From Gemmatimonadota bacterium (GTDB lineage: Bacteria > Gemmatimonadota > Gemmatimonadetes > Longimicrobiales > Gaopeijiaceae): 48,781 nt of DNA. Every line of letters begins with the position of its first letter. The stretch's first letter is position 1. Shown piece by piece: positions 31,557-39,523 of this stretch. The notes below the pieces were generated by a model. That model worked only from the letters and a program-made list of their open reading frames with translations. It searched no databases and was not told the DNA's origin. The stretch is from positions 1-48,781 of the forward strand of contig JAPPGM010000088.1 of the NCBI GenBank assembly GCA_028874995.1, given 5' to 3'. Both the position numbers and the translations under genes were made by a program.

Positions 31557-31742
31557 CTACCCCTGAGGTTCCACGGCGACCAGCCTGACCACGCGCACGG
31601 TCGGCACGTCCATCTCGTCGAACTCGATGTAGGCCGGAAGCCCGCCGGGGCCGAAGGCGTCCGGCGTCCCAAGCCCCTGCGGCGGCAGGGTTCCGACGTA
31701 GGTCCCGTCCCATTCAATGTATGCCAGAAGCTCCTCACGCAC
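31557..31742 (-). CDS. Small ORF, possible remnant of a lipoprotein gene
   Basis: The 61-aa product is unrecognised. It contains two similar stretches (AYIEWDGTYVGTLPP and AYIEFDEMDVPTVRVV), and codon third positions in its second half look like those of true genes here. The only usable start (GTG 31742) lies two codons after an in-frame TAA. Upstream of that TAA the same frame reads AACGSGDPGPCEIVDPNP, like the mature start of a lipoprotein, but no hydrophobic signal precedes it because tsaD occupies that DNA. It may be the 3' part of a decayed lipoprotein gene or a small real protein. No convincing Shine-Dalgarno is seen. The rest of the 31,498-31,806 gap shows only a CGAGG/CCTCG hairpin near 31,533-31,550. 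Confidence 0.35.
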   Translation of the reverse strand: MREELLAYIEWDGTYVGTLPPQGLGTPDAFGPGGLPAYIEFDEMDVPTVRVVRLVAVEPQG

Positions 31743-31806
31743 GAAGGCTTACGGATTCGGATCGACGATTTCACACGGCCCGGGATCCCCGGAGCCGCAG
31801 GCTGCC

Positions 31807-32922
31807 TCACGCCTCTTGCGGGGCGTAGGCAAGCACCCCCGGGATCGGCGCCCCCGCGACTGCCCCGGTGAGCCCCCCGAAATCGCCGAGGCGCAGTCGA
31901 AACAGGCCCGCGCGGGCGATCATGGCGCCGTTGTCCATCGACAGCCTGGGCGACGCCGCGAAGAGCCGCCCACCCGGCCCGATCCCCTCCCGGATGCGCT
32001 CCTTCAGCGCGCGATTTGCGGCCACCCCGCCACCCACCAGCACTCGGCGGCAACCGACGGCCTCCGCTGCCGACAGGGTCTTGCCCGCCAGCACATCGAC
32101 GACGGCCTCCTGGAACGAGGCCGCGAGGTGGGAACGCTCCGCTTCGAGCGGGGTGCCTTCAACCGTCCCGCCGCCAGGCTGCTTCCCGCGTCCCCCGCCA
32201 CCCCCCTCCACCTCCGCCACCGTGCGCGCCACGGCGGTCTTCAGCCCGGAGAACGAAAAGTCGAAGTCGCCCGCGCGCCCACCGCCACCCGTCCGCGCGC
32301 CGCCCTTCCTCTTCAACAGCGGCCGCGGAAAGGGATACCGCCCCGGATCCCCCCCGGCCGCCGCCTTCTCGATGGCCGGCCCGCCGGGATAGGAAAGTCC
32401 CACGATCCTGGCCGCCTTGTCGAACGCCTCGCCCGCGGCGTCGTCCCGCGTTTCACCCAGGAGGTGATAACGGCCCCACTCGGGAACCCACAGCAACAGC
32501 GTGTGCCCCCCTGAGACGAGAAGCGCCACGAAGGGCGGGACCGCATCGGGGTCCTCGAGCACGGGACCGAAGAGGTGGCCCTCCATGTGGTGGACCGGGA
32601 CCACGGGGATGCCGAGGGCGTAAGCGGCCGCCCGTGACCAGGTCACGCCCACGAGCAGTGCTCCGATCAGCCCGGGGGCCGCCGCCACCGCGATGGCGCC
32701 CAGATCCTTCCGTGCCACCCCGGCCTCCCCAAGCGTGGCGGCGACCACGGGTTCGATCCGCCTGACGTGGTCGCGGGCGGCCAGTTCGGGGACCACGCCC
32801 CCGTAGACCCGGTGCACGTCCTGGGAATGGATGACCAGCCCGAGGATCTCACCGCGCTCGTCGAGGACCGCCGCCGAGGTCTCGTCGCAGGTGGTCTCGA
32901 TCCCCAGGATCGGGCGCGTCAC
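31807..32922 (-). CDS. tsaD: tRNA N6-adenosine threonylcarbamoyltransferase
   Basis: TsaD transfers the threonylcarbamoyl group to A37 of ANN-decoding tRNAs (t6A), together with TsaB/TsaE in the cytosol. The start GTG at 32922 gives ILGIETTCDETSAAVL at the N-terminus, as the family requires, and overlaps the ybbR stop as GTGA. The metal-binding HMEGH is at 112-116. Other motifs are VSGGHT, GEAFDKAARIVGLSYPGGPAIEKAA, FSFSGLKTA, VGGGVAANRAL and SMDNGAMIA. The segment between FSFSGLKTAV and the helix carrying LAASFQEAVVDVL has a Gly-rich insert (GGGGGRGKQPGGG), as has the stretch before FDFSFSG; these look like surface loops. tsaB, tsaC and tsaE are not in the window. Confidence 0.95.
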   Translation of the reverse strand: MTRPILGIETTCDETSAAVLDERGEILGLVIHSQDVHRVYGGVVPELAARDHVRRIEPVVAATLGEAGVARKDLGAIAVAAAPGLIGALLVGVTWSRAAAYALGIPVVPVHHMEGHLFGPVLEDPDAVPPFVALLVSGGHTLLLWVPEWGRYHLLGETRDDAAGEAFDKAARIVGLSYPGGPAIEKAAAGGDPGRYPFPRPLLKRKGGARTGGGGRAGDFDFSFSGLKTAVARTVAEVEGGGGGRGKQPGGGTVEGTPLEAERSHLAASFQEAVVDVLAGKTLSAAEAVGCRRVLVGGGVAANRALKERIREGIGPGGRLFAASPRLSMDNGAMIARAGLFRLRLGDFGGLTGAVAGAPIPGVLAYAPQEA

Positions 32923-33878
32923 GGCCCCCCGGACCCCCGCACGGTAACCGAGTCCACCTCCAGCACCCCCCGCACCCACGCGGGAACACCGATCAGCGAA
33001 AGCGGAATCCGAGCCTCGCCATCCTCTTCCACCGCCCCCCGCACGGTGGCCGCATCGGCGTCGACGAGCACACGCAGAGTGGCCGTGTCCGCCTCCGCCA
33101 ACAGTTCTTCCGCCCCGTACAGGGTGACGTTCACCACGCTGGACTCCAGCACCAGGTCCGGGTCCGCGCCCAGCCACTCCACGGGAAGCGCCAGGACCCG
33201 CGCCCGCTTGGGGCCCACCTCCACGGTGAGGGTCGCACTCGTCGGGTTGACGACCAGTCCCCCGAGCCCCGCCGTATCCAGCGCGACCTCGAAGCGGCCC
33301 GGGCCCGCGACCCCGCCCAGGTCGAAGGGTTCCAGGAAGACGGTCTCCAGCGCGTCCACCACCGAAGCCGCTCCCCGGACGCTGGTGAAGAGCAGATTGG
33401 CGCGCGGCTCCGCCACCAGGGCCAGCGAGTCGGGCAGTTCACCCGTCAGGCGCACGGTCACCGGGATCTCCTCCTCCTTGTTGCGCTCGAAGAGGAGTCG
33501 CACCGAACTGGGCCGGATATTCTCGATCGACACGCTGCTCCGGTCCACGTCGGTCACCCAGTCCGGGTTCAGCGTCAGCACCGAGTCCTCCCTGAACACG
33601 GAGTCCACCCGGATCGCGATCGTCGGGCGGGACATCGCCACCCTCAGGATGTCCCCCACGGGACCGGTCACGCTCATTTCCACGGCGGGCGGGGACGGCG
33701 GCTGCCGCAGGAACCAGTCCCGGTGCACATGCTCGACGCGGACCTCCACGCTGGAGAGATCCACGCGGCCGATCCGGTCGTCGGTGAGCCTCATGGTGAC
33801 CCACAGGACCACCGCCAGCGTCAGTGCCGTGATCTTGAGGCGCCAGTTGCGCAGGAGGATTCCGGGAAACGAGGACAT
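32919..33878 (-). CDS. YbbR-domain protein (CdaR-like)
   Basis: A 319-residue protein with an N-terminal membrane anchor (LKITALTLAVVLWVTM, ~13-28) followed by several repeats of the YbbR type, extracytoplasmic beta domains with alternating short strands (for example SSVEVRVEHV, VEMSVTGPVGDIL, PVTVRLTGELPDS). In Firmicutes the homologue CdaR regulates the diadenylate cyclase CdaA, but no cdaA lies next to this gene, so that role is not claimed. The ATG at 33878 is chosen because it starts just before the membrane segment and follows the tlpA-like TGA by one base. The stop overlaps tsaD by GTGA. Confidence 0.8.
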   Translation of the reverse strand: MSSFPGILLRNWRLKITALTLAVVLWVTMRLTDDRIGRVDLSSVEVRVEHVHRDWFLRQPPSPPAVEMSVTGPVGDILRVAMSRPTIAIRVDSVFREDSVLTLNPDWVTDVDRSSVSIENIRPSSVRLLFERNKEEEIPVTVRLTGELPDSLALVAEPRANLLFTSVRGAASVVDALETVFLEPFDLGGVAGPGRFEVALDTAGLGGLVVNPTSATLTVEVGPKRARVLALPVEWLGADPDLVLESSVVNVTLYGAEELLAEADTATLRVLVDADAATVRGAVEEDGEARIPLSLIGVPAWVRGVLEVDSVTVRGSGGP

Positions 33879-33879
33879 G

Positions 33880-34458
33880 TCAGCCGCCCTCCACCAGCCG
33901 CCGCACCAGTTCGACGTTGGTCGGCGAGTCCCAATCCGTCGCACCCGCGTATTTCTTGTAGATGACGCCGTCCCGCCCGATCAGAAAGGACTCGGGTACC
34001 GCGGAGGCCCGGTATGTCCGCTGGATTCCTCCGGCCGGGTCCAGAAGGATGGGGAAGGTGAGGCCCAGTTCACGGGCGAAGGCGAGAGGATCTCCGCCCG
34101 GGTTGCCCTGGTCGTCGGTCCGGTCGGGGAGCGCGTCGATGCTGATCGCCGCGATCTCGAAGTCCTCGCGGGAGAACCGGTCGTACAGGCGCTGCATCGA
34201 GGGCATCTCTTCGCGGCAGGGACCGCACCACGTGGCCCACACGTTCAGCAGGACGACCTTACCCGCGTATGTGGCCAGCGTGACCGTCTCGCCCTGTTCA
34301 TCGGAGACGGCGAAGTCCGGTGCGCGGAATCCGGCGACCACGGGCTGGGCGCGGTGCCGGACCATCCAGACCGCAACCAGGATGACGGCCGCGACCAGTA
34401 CAGCCAGCGTTCGAACCCTGGTGTTTCCGGGCGACGTGGAGCTCCGTTGCCGGCCCAA
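33880..34458 (-). CDS. TlpA-like membrane-anchored thioredoxin-fold protein
   Basis: A predicted thiol-disulfide oxidoreductase facing the periplasm. One N-terminal anchor (TLAVLVAAVILVAVWMV, ~17-33) precedes a thioredoxin/AhpC-TSA domain with active site WCGPC (77-81), preceded by VVLLNVWAT and followed by REEMPSMQRLYDRF, as in TlpA/ResA. cis-Pro is in AVPESFLIG (near 155). The start is TTG at 34458, seven bases after GGGAG. Substrates are unknown; it could reduce cytochrome c apoproteins or other envelope thiols. It lies four bases after the PASTA gene and one base before ybbR, so it is firmly within the operon. Confidence 0.88.
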   Translation of the reverse strand: MGRQRSSTSPGNTRVRTLAVLVAAVILVAVWMVRHRAQPVVAGFRAPDFAVSDEQGETVTLATYAGKVVLLNVWATWCGPCREEMPSMQRLYDRFSREDFEIAAISIDALPDRTDDQGNPGGDPLAFARELGLTFPILLDPAGGIQRTYRASAVPESFLIGRDGVIYKKYAGATDWDSPTNVELVRRLVEGG

Positions 34459-34461
34459 GGG

Positions 34462-35571
34462 TCAGCTCCCCTCCGGTTGCGTGCCGGGGACCGCCGGCCT
34501 GCGTGCCGGACCCCCGAAAAAGGCACCACTCAGGGACTCGTACAGCGTCCAGCCCATCGACTGGCCGACGATCAGGCGCACGCGCGTTCCGACGCCGACA
34601 TTGGCATTGGGTTCAGGATTTTGGCCGAAAACACGGTTTACGTTCAAAATGCTGTACCTTCTATCCACATCCGAAATGGTCAGGCCGAGCGCGTACAGGA
34701 ACGACCGTGCCTCGCTCTCGCCGTATCCGAGCAGATTGGGCATGGGGAAGGTGGGCGGACCCTGGCTGACCTCCAGCCGCACCGATCCCGGCATGGTCGT
34801 CTCCGTTCCCGGTGGTGGGTCGATTCCTACGATCTGTCCCGCGGGGTGGTCGGACTTCACCGTATCCACCTGCACGACGAACCCTCCGGCCTCCAGAGTT
34901 GCAACGGCGCGCCCTCCGCGCAGCCGTGTCACATCGGGGATCGACCTGATTTCCGGCCCGATCGACATCGTGATCCTCACCTCCGCGCCCGGGAGCGCGG
35001 TTCGCCCGGGCAACGGGTCCTGCCCAAGGACGAACCCGGCGGGTGCAACCGGATGTCGTATCGAATCCACCCGTCCCGCGGTCAGGCCGGAATCGGCCAG
35101 CAGTGCAATAGCCTCCCCGACCTGGCGGCTCCGCAACTCCGGCACTCCCTGCAGCGCTGGCGGCGGCTCAGGGGAGGGAAAGAGCCAGGTCGTGGAAACG
35201 GCGTACCCGGTGCCCAGCCCGGTTCCGGCCACGATCAGCACCATGACGGGAGTCCCCGGGCGGCGCCCGAGCCCGCCCAACCGCGGCTTCCACTTCCACT
35301 CCCGATCCGGCCTCCATCTCCAATCCGGCTTCAGCCGCCAATCCGGCTTCAGTCGCCAATCCGGCTTCAGTCGCCGGTTCGGCGTCCTCCGTCCCCCACC
35401 GGGCCTCCATTTCCAGCTCGGCCTCCGTCCCCGGTTCGGCTTCCAGCTCCGCCACTTCGACGTCTTGCGGTGGCGTGCACCCAGCTTCCACGCAGGCAGC
35501 TCGATCTCACGAGGCGACTTCGCCTTGTCCTTCGACGACCTTCTGCGGCGGATCGACCCACCCAGATCCAT
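34462..35571 (-). CDS. PASTA-domain membrane protein with Trp/Arg/Lys-rich repeat tail
   Basis: A 369-residue single-pass protein without a kinase domain. Residues 1-~108 form a very basic, Trp-rich cytoplasmic tail including RLKPDW repeated three times plus degenerate copies (~66-90). A membrane segment follows (PVMVLIVAGTGLGTGYAV, ~108-126), then three PASTA domains (VPELRSRQVGEAIALL.., IPDVTRLRGGRAVATL.., MPNLLGYGESEARSFL..). PASTA domains usually bind muropeptides or mediate cell-wall contacts and are often fused to Ser/Thr kinases or PBPs. Here the kinase is replaced by the cationic tail, which could bind membrane, nucleic acid or a partner. The ATG follows the rsmB TGA directly. The final ~30 residues (after LIVGQ) are low complexity. 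Confidence 0.85.
   Translation of the reverse strand: MDLGGSIRRRRSSKDKAKSPREIELPAWKLGARHRKTSKWRSWKPNRGRRPSWKWRPGGGRRTPNRRLKPDWRLKPDWRLKPDWRWRPDREWKWKPRLGGLGRRPGTPVMVLIVAGTGLGTGYAVSTTWLFPSPEPPPALQGVPELRSRQVGEAIALLADSGLTAGRVDSIRHPVAPAGFVLGQDPLPGRTALPGAEVRITMSIGPEIRSIPDVTRLRGGRAVATLEAGGFVVQVDTVKSDHPAGQIVGIDPPPGTETTMPGSVRLEVSQGPPTFPMPNLLGYGESEARSFLYALGLTISDVDRRYSILNVNRVFGQNPEPNANVGVGTRVRLIVGQSMGWTLYESLSGAFFGGPARRPAVPGTQPEGS
35303..35374 (-). repeat. 18-bp tandem repeat coding RLKPDW units
   Basis: Three nearly identical 18-base units (plus-strand CAATCCGGCTTCAGYCGC) lie at 35321-35338, 35339-35356 and 35357-35374, with a degenerate unit at 35303-35320. Because 18 is a multiple of three, copy-number changes stay in frame and would lengthen or shorten the basic tail of the PASTA protein. 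Confidence 0.85.
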
Positions 35572-36870
35572 TCAATCCATCCTTCTCAGCCTGGCGGCGA
35601 AGGCACCGTCGAATCCGCCCTCATGGGGCAGCACGAGAAGGCACCCCCTCCTGTCCAGAAACGTGGTCGCGCCGGACCCCGGGTCGATACGAAAACCCGG
35701 ATGCCGCGCCAGGAAGCTCTCCACCTGGCACCAGTTCTCCTCCGGCTCGAGGGTACATGTAGCGTATACAAGGAGCCCCGTGCGCGGAACCATGGACGCG
35801 GCACCGTCCAGGATCCGGCGTTGCACCGCTACCAGCTCGCCGATGTCGGCGGCGATCACGCGCCAACGGCCGTCCGGGTGCCGCCGGAACGTTCCCGTCC
35901 CGCTGCACGGCGCGTCGACGAGCACCGTCCCGGCTTGGCGAATCGGTGGAAAGCACGCGTCGGCGGCTACGGCCCACACCCGCGCACCCAGCCGGGCCGA
36001 ACCTTCCGCGACCCTGCGAAGCCGCCCCGGCGAGAGATCGGCGGCCACTACGCTCGCCGCGGTATCACTCATGGCCAGCGCCTTGCCGCCCGGCGCGGCG
36101 CACAGGTCGGCCACGATCGACCCGGCATCCGGAGCCGCGTAGTCCACCACCAGCGAAGCGGCGGGGTCCTGGATCACGCCGGGCACAAGTCGGAGAGCCT
36201 CGGCGGGGTCGGTGCGGGGTTGCAGCCGGATGCTGCGGCCGGGAACATCGCCGGCCACCGAATCAGGCCCGCATAACCCTGAGGCGGCGAGCACCCGAAC
36301 CGCCTCGCGCCGCGTCATCCCGACCGGCCGGATGCAGATGTCCGGCTCCCGGTTGTTGGCCTCGACAAGCGCCTTGGCGGCCTCGCGCCCGAGCGTGCGG
36401 ATCCACCGCCGCACCAGCCACGCCGGGTGCGATCCCCACGTGGTCAGGTGTCCCTCCAGGTCGGAGTCCGGCGCGGGGAAGAGAGCCCCGTACCGGGGGC
36501 TTGCGGCCACCTTTCGGAGAACCGCGTTGACCAGCCCCGCGGCCGCGCGGCTCCGCGTCCCCTTGACCTGCTCGACGGACTGCGAAACAGCCGCGTAGTC
36601 GGGCACCCCACCCATCTCCAGGATCTGGAAGGCCCCCGTCCGCAGCGCGACGCGCACCGGCGGGTCGAGTTCCGCCGCCGGCCGTCCCGCAAACCGCGAC
36701 AGCAGATGATCGATCCTGCCCCGCAGCCGCACGGTTCCGTACACGAGTGCGCGGATCCATGCCCGCTCCGGGGACCCGGAGGCTCCCGACGCCTCCCAGG
36801 CCACGTCGAGACGCCGGCCCGATTCCACTTCTTTCAGGATGGAAGCGGCGAGGGCGCGGCCCGGGGTCAC
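35572..36870 (-). CDS. rsmB: 16S rRNA (cytosine-967-C5)-methyltransferase
   Basis: An RsmB/Sun/Fmu-family SAM-dependent methyltransferase that makes m5C967 in 16S rRNA. The N-terminal third is the NusB-like RNA-binding domain (RALAASILKEVESG, then VYGTVRLRGRIDHLL, AAVSQSVEQVK, LVNAVLRKV). The catalytic part has the SAM loop DLCAAPGGKALAMSD, motif IV DAPCSGTGTFRRHPDGRW (~317) and the catalytic-cysteine motif YATCTLEPEEN (~368). The length of 432 is typical. GTG start at 36870; thiG ends seven bases upstream and the PASTA gene follows without a gap. Confidence 0.95.
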   Translation of the reverse strand: MTPGRALAASILKEVESGRRLDVAWEASGASGSPERAWIRALVYGTVRLRGRIDHLLSRFAGRPAAELDPPVRVALRTGAFQILEMGGVPDYAAVSQSVEQVKGTRSRAAAGLVNAVLRKVAASPRYGALFPAPDSDLEGHLTTWGSHPAWLVRRWIRTLGREAAKALVEANNREPDICIRPVGMTRREAVRVLAASGLCGPDSVAGDVPGRSIRLQPRTDPAEALRLVPGVIQDPAASLVVDYAAPDAGSIVADLCAAPGGKALAMSDTAASVVAADLSPGRLRRVAEGSARLGARVWAVAADACFPPIRQAGTVLVDAPCSGTGTFRRHPDGRWRVIAADIGELVAVQRRILDGAASMVPRTGLLVYATCTLEPEENWCQVESFLARHPGFRIDPGSGATTFLDRRGCLLVLPHEGGFDGAFAARLRRMD

Positions 36871-36876
36871 GGGCTT

Positions 36877-37668
36877 CTAGTCCAGCATCCCGCCCAGGGG
36901 CGACGATGGCACCGCGATCTCCCGGGCCTCCATCCGTCCGGCCAGGTACGCGTCCCGGCCCGCCACCACGGCCAGCTTCATGGCGCGAGCCATCCCGACC
37001 GGGTCCTCGGCAGCCGCGATCGCCGTGTTCATGAGGACGCCGTCCACGCCCTGCTCCATCGTGACACAGGCGTCCGAGGCCGTGCCGACTCCGGCGTCCA
37101 CGATGATCGGGACCGACAGGCGCCGCTTGATCTCGCGGATGTAGTAGGGATTGACCACACCCAGACCGCTTCCGATCGGACTGGCCAGCGGCATCACCGC
37201 GACGCACCCCGCGTCCTCCAGGCGGAGCGCCGTGATGAGGTCGTCGTTGGTGTAGGCCATGACCCTGAAGCCGTCCGCGACGAGTTCGCGGGCGGCTTCC
37301 AGCGTGGCGGAGGTGTCGGGGAGCAGGGTCCGTTCGTCGCCGATCACCTCCAGCTTGACCCAGTCGTTGAGTCCGGCCGCACGGCCCAGGCGGGCGTAGC
37401 GGATCGCATCGGTGGCCGTGTAGCAGCCGGCCGTGTTGGCCAGCAGGAAGAACTCCGCCGGATCGAGGTGGTGCAGGATGCCCTCTTCCACGCTCCGGTC
37501 GAGATCGACCCGGCGCACCGCCACCGTCACCATCTCGGCGCCGCTGGCCCGGATGGCTGCGACCATCTCCCTGTTGTTCCGATACTTCCCGGTCCCCACG
37601 ATGAGCCTGGAACCAAAGGTCCTGTCGCCGATCACGAAGGGTGGATCCGGCTGTCCGATCGTCGTCAT
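36877..37668 (-). CDS. thiG: Thiazole synthase
   Basis: ThiG forms the thiazole phosphate half of thiamine from deoxyxylulose 5-phosphate, dehydroglycine/iminoglycine and the ThiS thiocarboxylate. The family runs through the whole 263 aa: FGSRLIVGTGKY (18-29), VTVAVRRVD, NTAGCYTATDA, the Schiff-base lysine K105 in WVKLEVIGD, VMPLASPIGSGLGV, VDAGVGTASDA, GVLMNTAIA. The ATG follows the thiS TAG directly, and its Shine-Dalgarno lies inside the last thiS codons. thiE and thiS are immediately upstream; thiF, thiH/thiO and thiC are not in the window. Confidence 0.97.
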   Translation of the reverse strand: MTTIGQPDPPFVIGDRTFGSRLIVGTGKYRNNREMVAAIRASGAEMVTVAVRRVDLDRSVEEGILHHLDPAEFFLLANTAGCYTATDAIRYARLGRAAGLNDWVKLEVIGDERTLLPDTSATLEAARELVADGFRVMAYTNDDLITALRLEDAGCVAVMPLASPIGSGLGVVNPYYIREIKRRLSVPIIVDAGVGTASDACVTMEQGVDGVLMNTAIAAAEDPVGMARAMKLAVVAGRDAYLAGRMEAREIAVPSSPLGGMLD

Positions 37669-37908
37669 CTATCCTCCTCCCACGAAGTGCACGAGTTCGA
37701 TTCTGTCTCCGTCCTCGACAGCCGTGGCGCCGATGGCGTCACGGGAGAGGATCTCGCGGTTTCGTTCCACCACGACCATCCCCGGCTCCAGCTCCAGGCC
37801 GCGAAGTAGCCCGGCCACGCTGAGCCCGGCGGCAACCCGGCGGCGCTCGCCGTTCAGAACGATCGACACGGTGGCGGACGGCCTGCCGCCGGCTTTCGAG
37901 GTCGTCAT
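37669..37908 (-). CDS. thiS: Sulfur carrier protein ThiS
   Basis: A ubiquitin-fold sulfur carrier of 79 aa. It shows VSIVLNGERRRV at the N-terminus, AGLLRGLELEPGMVVVERNREIL in the middle and ends IELVHFVGGG, so the Gly-Gly C-terminus that is adenylated and thiocarboxylated is present (with one extra Gly). The codons for this tail (GGAGGAGGA) also form the ribosome-binding site of thiG, whose ATG comes right after the TAG. It starts three bases after the thiE stop. The short N-terminal extension (MTTSKAGGRPSAT) may be dispensable. Confidence 0.93.
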   Translation of the reverse strand: MTTSKAGGRPSATVSIVLNGERRRVAAGLSVAGLLRGLELEPGMVVVERNREILSRDAIGATAVEDGDRIELVHFVGGG

Positions 37909-37911
37909 GGT

Positions 37912-38598
37912 TCAACCCTCCGCATGGAGCATTTCAAGGTAGCGCGTGACCGCCCGCGACGGGTCGTTCGCGCCCCACACCCCGCTCTTCACCACGACAC
38001 CATGGGCACCGCGCGCGAGCAATCCGGGGACCTCCCCAGGCCCCACCCCCCCGATGGCCAGCACCGGTACGGCGACCAACGACACGGCCGCGGCCACCGC
38101 GTCCACGCCAATCGGACTCCCTCCCGGATGCGACATCGTCTCGTACACCGAACCCAGGACCAGGTAGTCCACCCCGCCGACCGCCAACGCGGCCGCCTGC
38201 TCCGGCGCGTGGATCGACCGGCCCACCAGGAACCCCCGCCCCCCCTCCCCCACCACCTCGCGCACCTCGCCCGGACCCATCGAGTCCTCGCGCAGGTGCA
38301 CGCCCCCCGCCCCCACCGCCAGCGCCACATCCAGCCGATCGTTCACGAGAATCAGCGTCCCCCCCTTCCTCCCCACCCCCACCGCTCCCTTCGCCACGCC
38401 GCAAAGACCCCGCGCCGACATCCCCCGCCCACGCAGATGCACCGCCAGCCGCCCCCGGCCCACCGCAACCAGCCCCGCCAGGCTGTCAAGGAAGCCCGGC
38501 CCCCCAAGTTCCTCGTCCCCGGCGATCACATGCAGCCGGGGCAACCCGGCCGACCTGGGCCTGTCGCGGCCACCCACGCCCCTACTCGAAACGGTCAC
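37912..38598 (-). CDS. thiE: Thiamine-phosphate synthase
   Basis: ThiE couples HMP-pyrophosphate and thiazole phosphate to thiamine phosphate. The TIM-barrel family motifs are LHVIAGDEE near the N-terminus, LILVNDRLDVALAVGAGGVH with HLRED, GRSIHAPEQA, VDYLVLGSVYET, the phosphate-loop VPVLAIGGVGPGEVPGLLARGAHGVVV (in part) and VVKSGVWGA. Here the common signature ...GQ(E/D)D is HLRED. The start is uncertain. GTG at 38598 overlaps the fmt 3' end by 17 bases, GTG at 38577 starts just past it, and neither has a good Shine-Dalgarno. It is followed by thiS and thiG, forming a thiazole/coupling cluster inside a housekeeping operon. Confidence 0.88.
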   Translation of the reverse strand: MTVSSRGVGGRDRPRSAGLPRLHVIAGDEELGGPGFLDSLAGLVAVGRGRLAVHLRGRGMSARGLCGVAKGAVGVGRKGGTLILVNDRLDVALAVGAGGVHLREDSMGPGEVREVVGEGGRGFLVGRSIHAPEQAAALAVGGVDYLVLGSVYETMSHPGGSPIGVDAVAAAVSLVAVPVLAIGGVGPGEVPGLLARGAHGVVVKSGVWGANDPSRAVTRYLEMLHAEG

Positions 38599-39523
38599 CC
38601 GCCCGCGGCCCCCGCCCGCGGATCCACGCGGCCGCCTCCATGCGCCGCTTGCCGGCCGGCTGAACCTCGCCGATGCGGACCACGCCGGCCGCCGCCGCGA
38701 CCACCAGTCCAACACGCGGGTCGGCGCGCACGAGCCGCCCCGGATCGAAACCGCGCCCCGGATCACCCTCCACCACCTCCGGCGCGAACAACTTCACCGA
38801 CCGGCCCCGCAGCACGCTCCAGGCGCCCGGCACCGCGTCCATTCCGCGGATCAGGCAGGCCACCGTGCGGGCGTCCTTCGTCCAGTCGATGCGGGCCGTC
38901 GCGCGGGAAACCTTCGGGGCGTAGGTGGCCGCCGCGTGATCCTGCTCCACCTCCTCCACCGGGCCCGCTTCGAGCCGCGCCAGGGTCTCGACAAGCAGCG
39001 CAGCGCCCATTTCGGCGAGACTCCCCGACAAGACCGAGGCCGTGTCGTTCTCGCCGATCGGGATCTCCGAGCGCGCCAGGACCGGACCCGCGTCCATGGC
39101 CTCGACCATGCGCATGACGGTGACGCCCGTGACCGCATGGCCGCGCGCGACGGCCCAGTTGATGGGAGCCGCGCCGCGCAGAGCCGGCAGGAGCGACGCA
39201 TGCACGTTCAGGGAGCCCAGGCGCGCGGCGTCGAGGAGCTCGCGCGACAGGATGTGCCCGTAGGCGACTACCGCTGACACGTCGGGGGCGATCTCCCGCA
39301 CCAGGTCGACGAAGGCCCCGTCGCGCGGCCTCTCCGGTGTAAGAACGCGATGCCCCCGCGATTCGGCGTAGCTGCGCACCGGCGACGCCGCCGGCTTCCT
39401 GCCGCGCCCCCGCGGCCGGTCGCGTCGGGTGACGACTGCGGCGATCTCGTGGCCCGAGCGCTCGACGGCCCGGAGCGCGGGCACCGCGAACTCAGGCGTG
39501 CCCCAGAAGAGAACCCGCATCAT
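38582..39523 (-). CDS. fmt: Methionyl-tRNA formyltransferase
   Basis: Fmt formylates initiator Met-tRNA using 10-formyl-THF. The start ATG at 39523 (MMRVLFWGTPEFAVPAL) follows AGAAGGGG and overlaps the def TGA as ATGA, which is better than the slightly longer frame. Catalytic-region motifs are SLNVHASLLPALRGAAPINWA with the Asn and His of the active site, then MVEAMDAGPVLA with the Asp. The C-terminal domain (ATARIDWTKDARTVACLIRG, VKLFAPEVV) ends with a basic segment. It is complete at ~313 aa. The coupled def-fmt pair is the usual arrangement: one enzyme adds and the other removes the formyl group. Confidence 0.96.
   Translation of the reverse strand: MMRVLFWGTPEFAVPALRAVERSGHEIAAVVTRRDRPRGRGRKPAASPVRSYAESRGHRVLTPERPRDGAFVDLVREIAPDVSAVVAYGHILSRELLDAARLGSLNVHASLLPALRGAAPINWAVARGHAVTGVTVMRMVEAMDAGPVLARSEIPIGENDTASVLSGSLAEMGAALLVETLARLEAGPVEEVEQDHAAATYAPKVSRATARIDWTKDARTVACLIRGMDAVPGAWSVLRGRSVKLFAPEVVEGDPGRGFDPGRLVRADPRVGLVVAAAAGVVRIGEVQPAGKRRMEAAAWIRGRGPRAGDRFE

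Noticed and set aside
32919-33878. YbbR protein as the c-di-AMP cyclase regulator CdaR
   Set aside because: Only the domain matches. No diadenylate cyclase (cdaA) or glmM neighbour is present, so the specific role is not assigned.
35168-35491. Second open frame through the PASTA repeat region giving a Glu/Ala-rich repeat protein (TEAGLATEAGLAAEAGL)
   Set aside because: The 18-bp repeat opens all frames on that strand. The PASTA frame has downstream domains and operon spacing, while this frame leads nowhere.
34462-35571. PASTA protein as a Ser/Thr kinase or penicillin-binding protein
   Set aside because: No kinase or transpeptidase motifs precede the membrane segment; the N-terminal part is only the basic repeat tail.
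37912-38600. TPP riboswitch expected before the thiamine genes
   Set aside because: thiE starts inside or directly after fmt, leaving no room for a leader, and no CUGAGA-type thi-box was seen.
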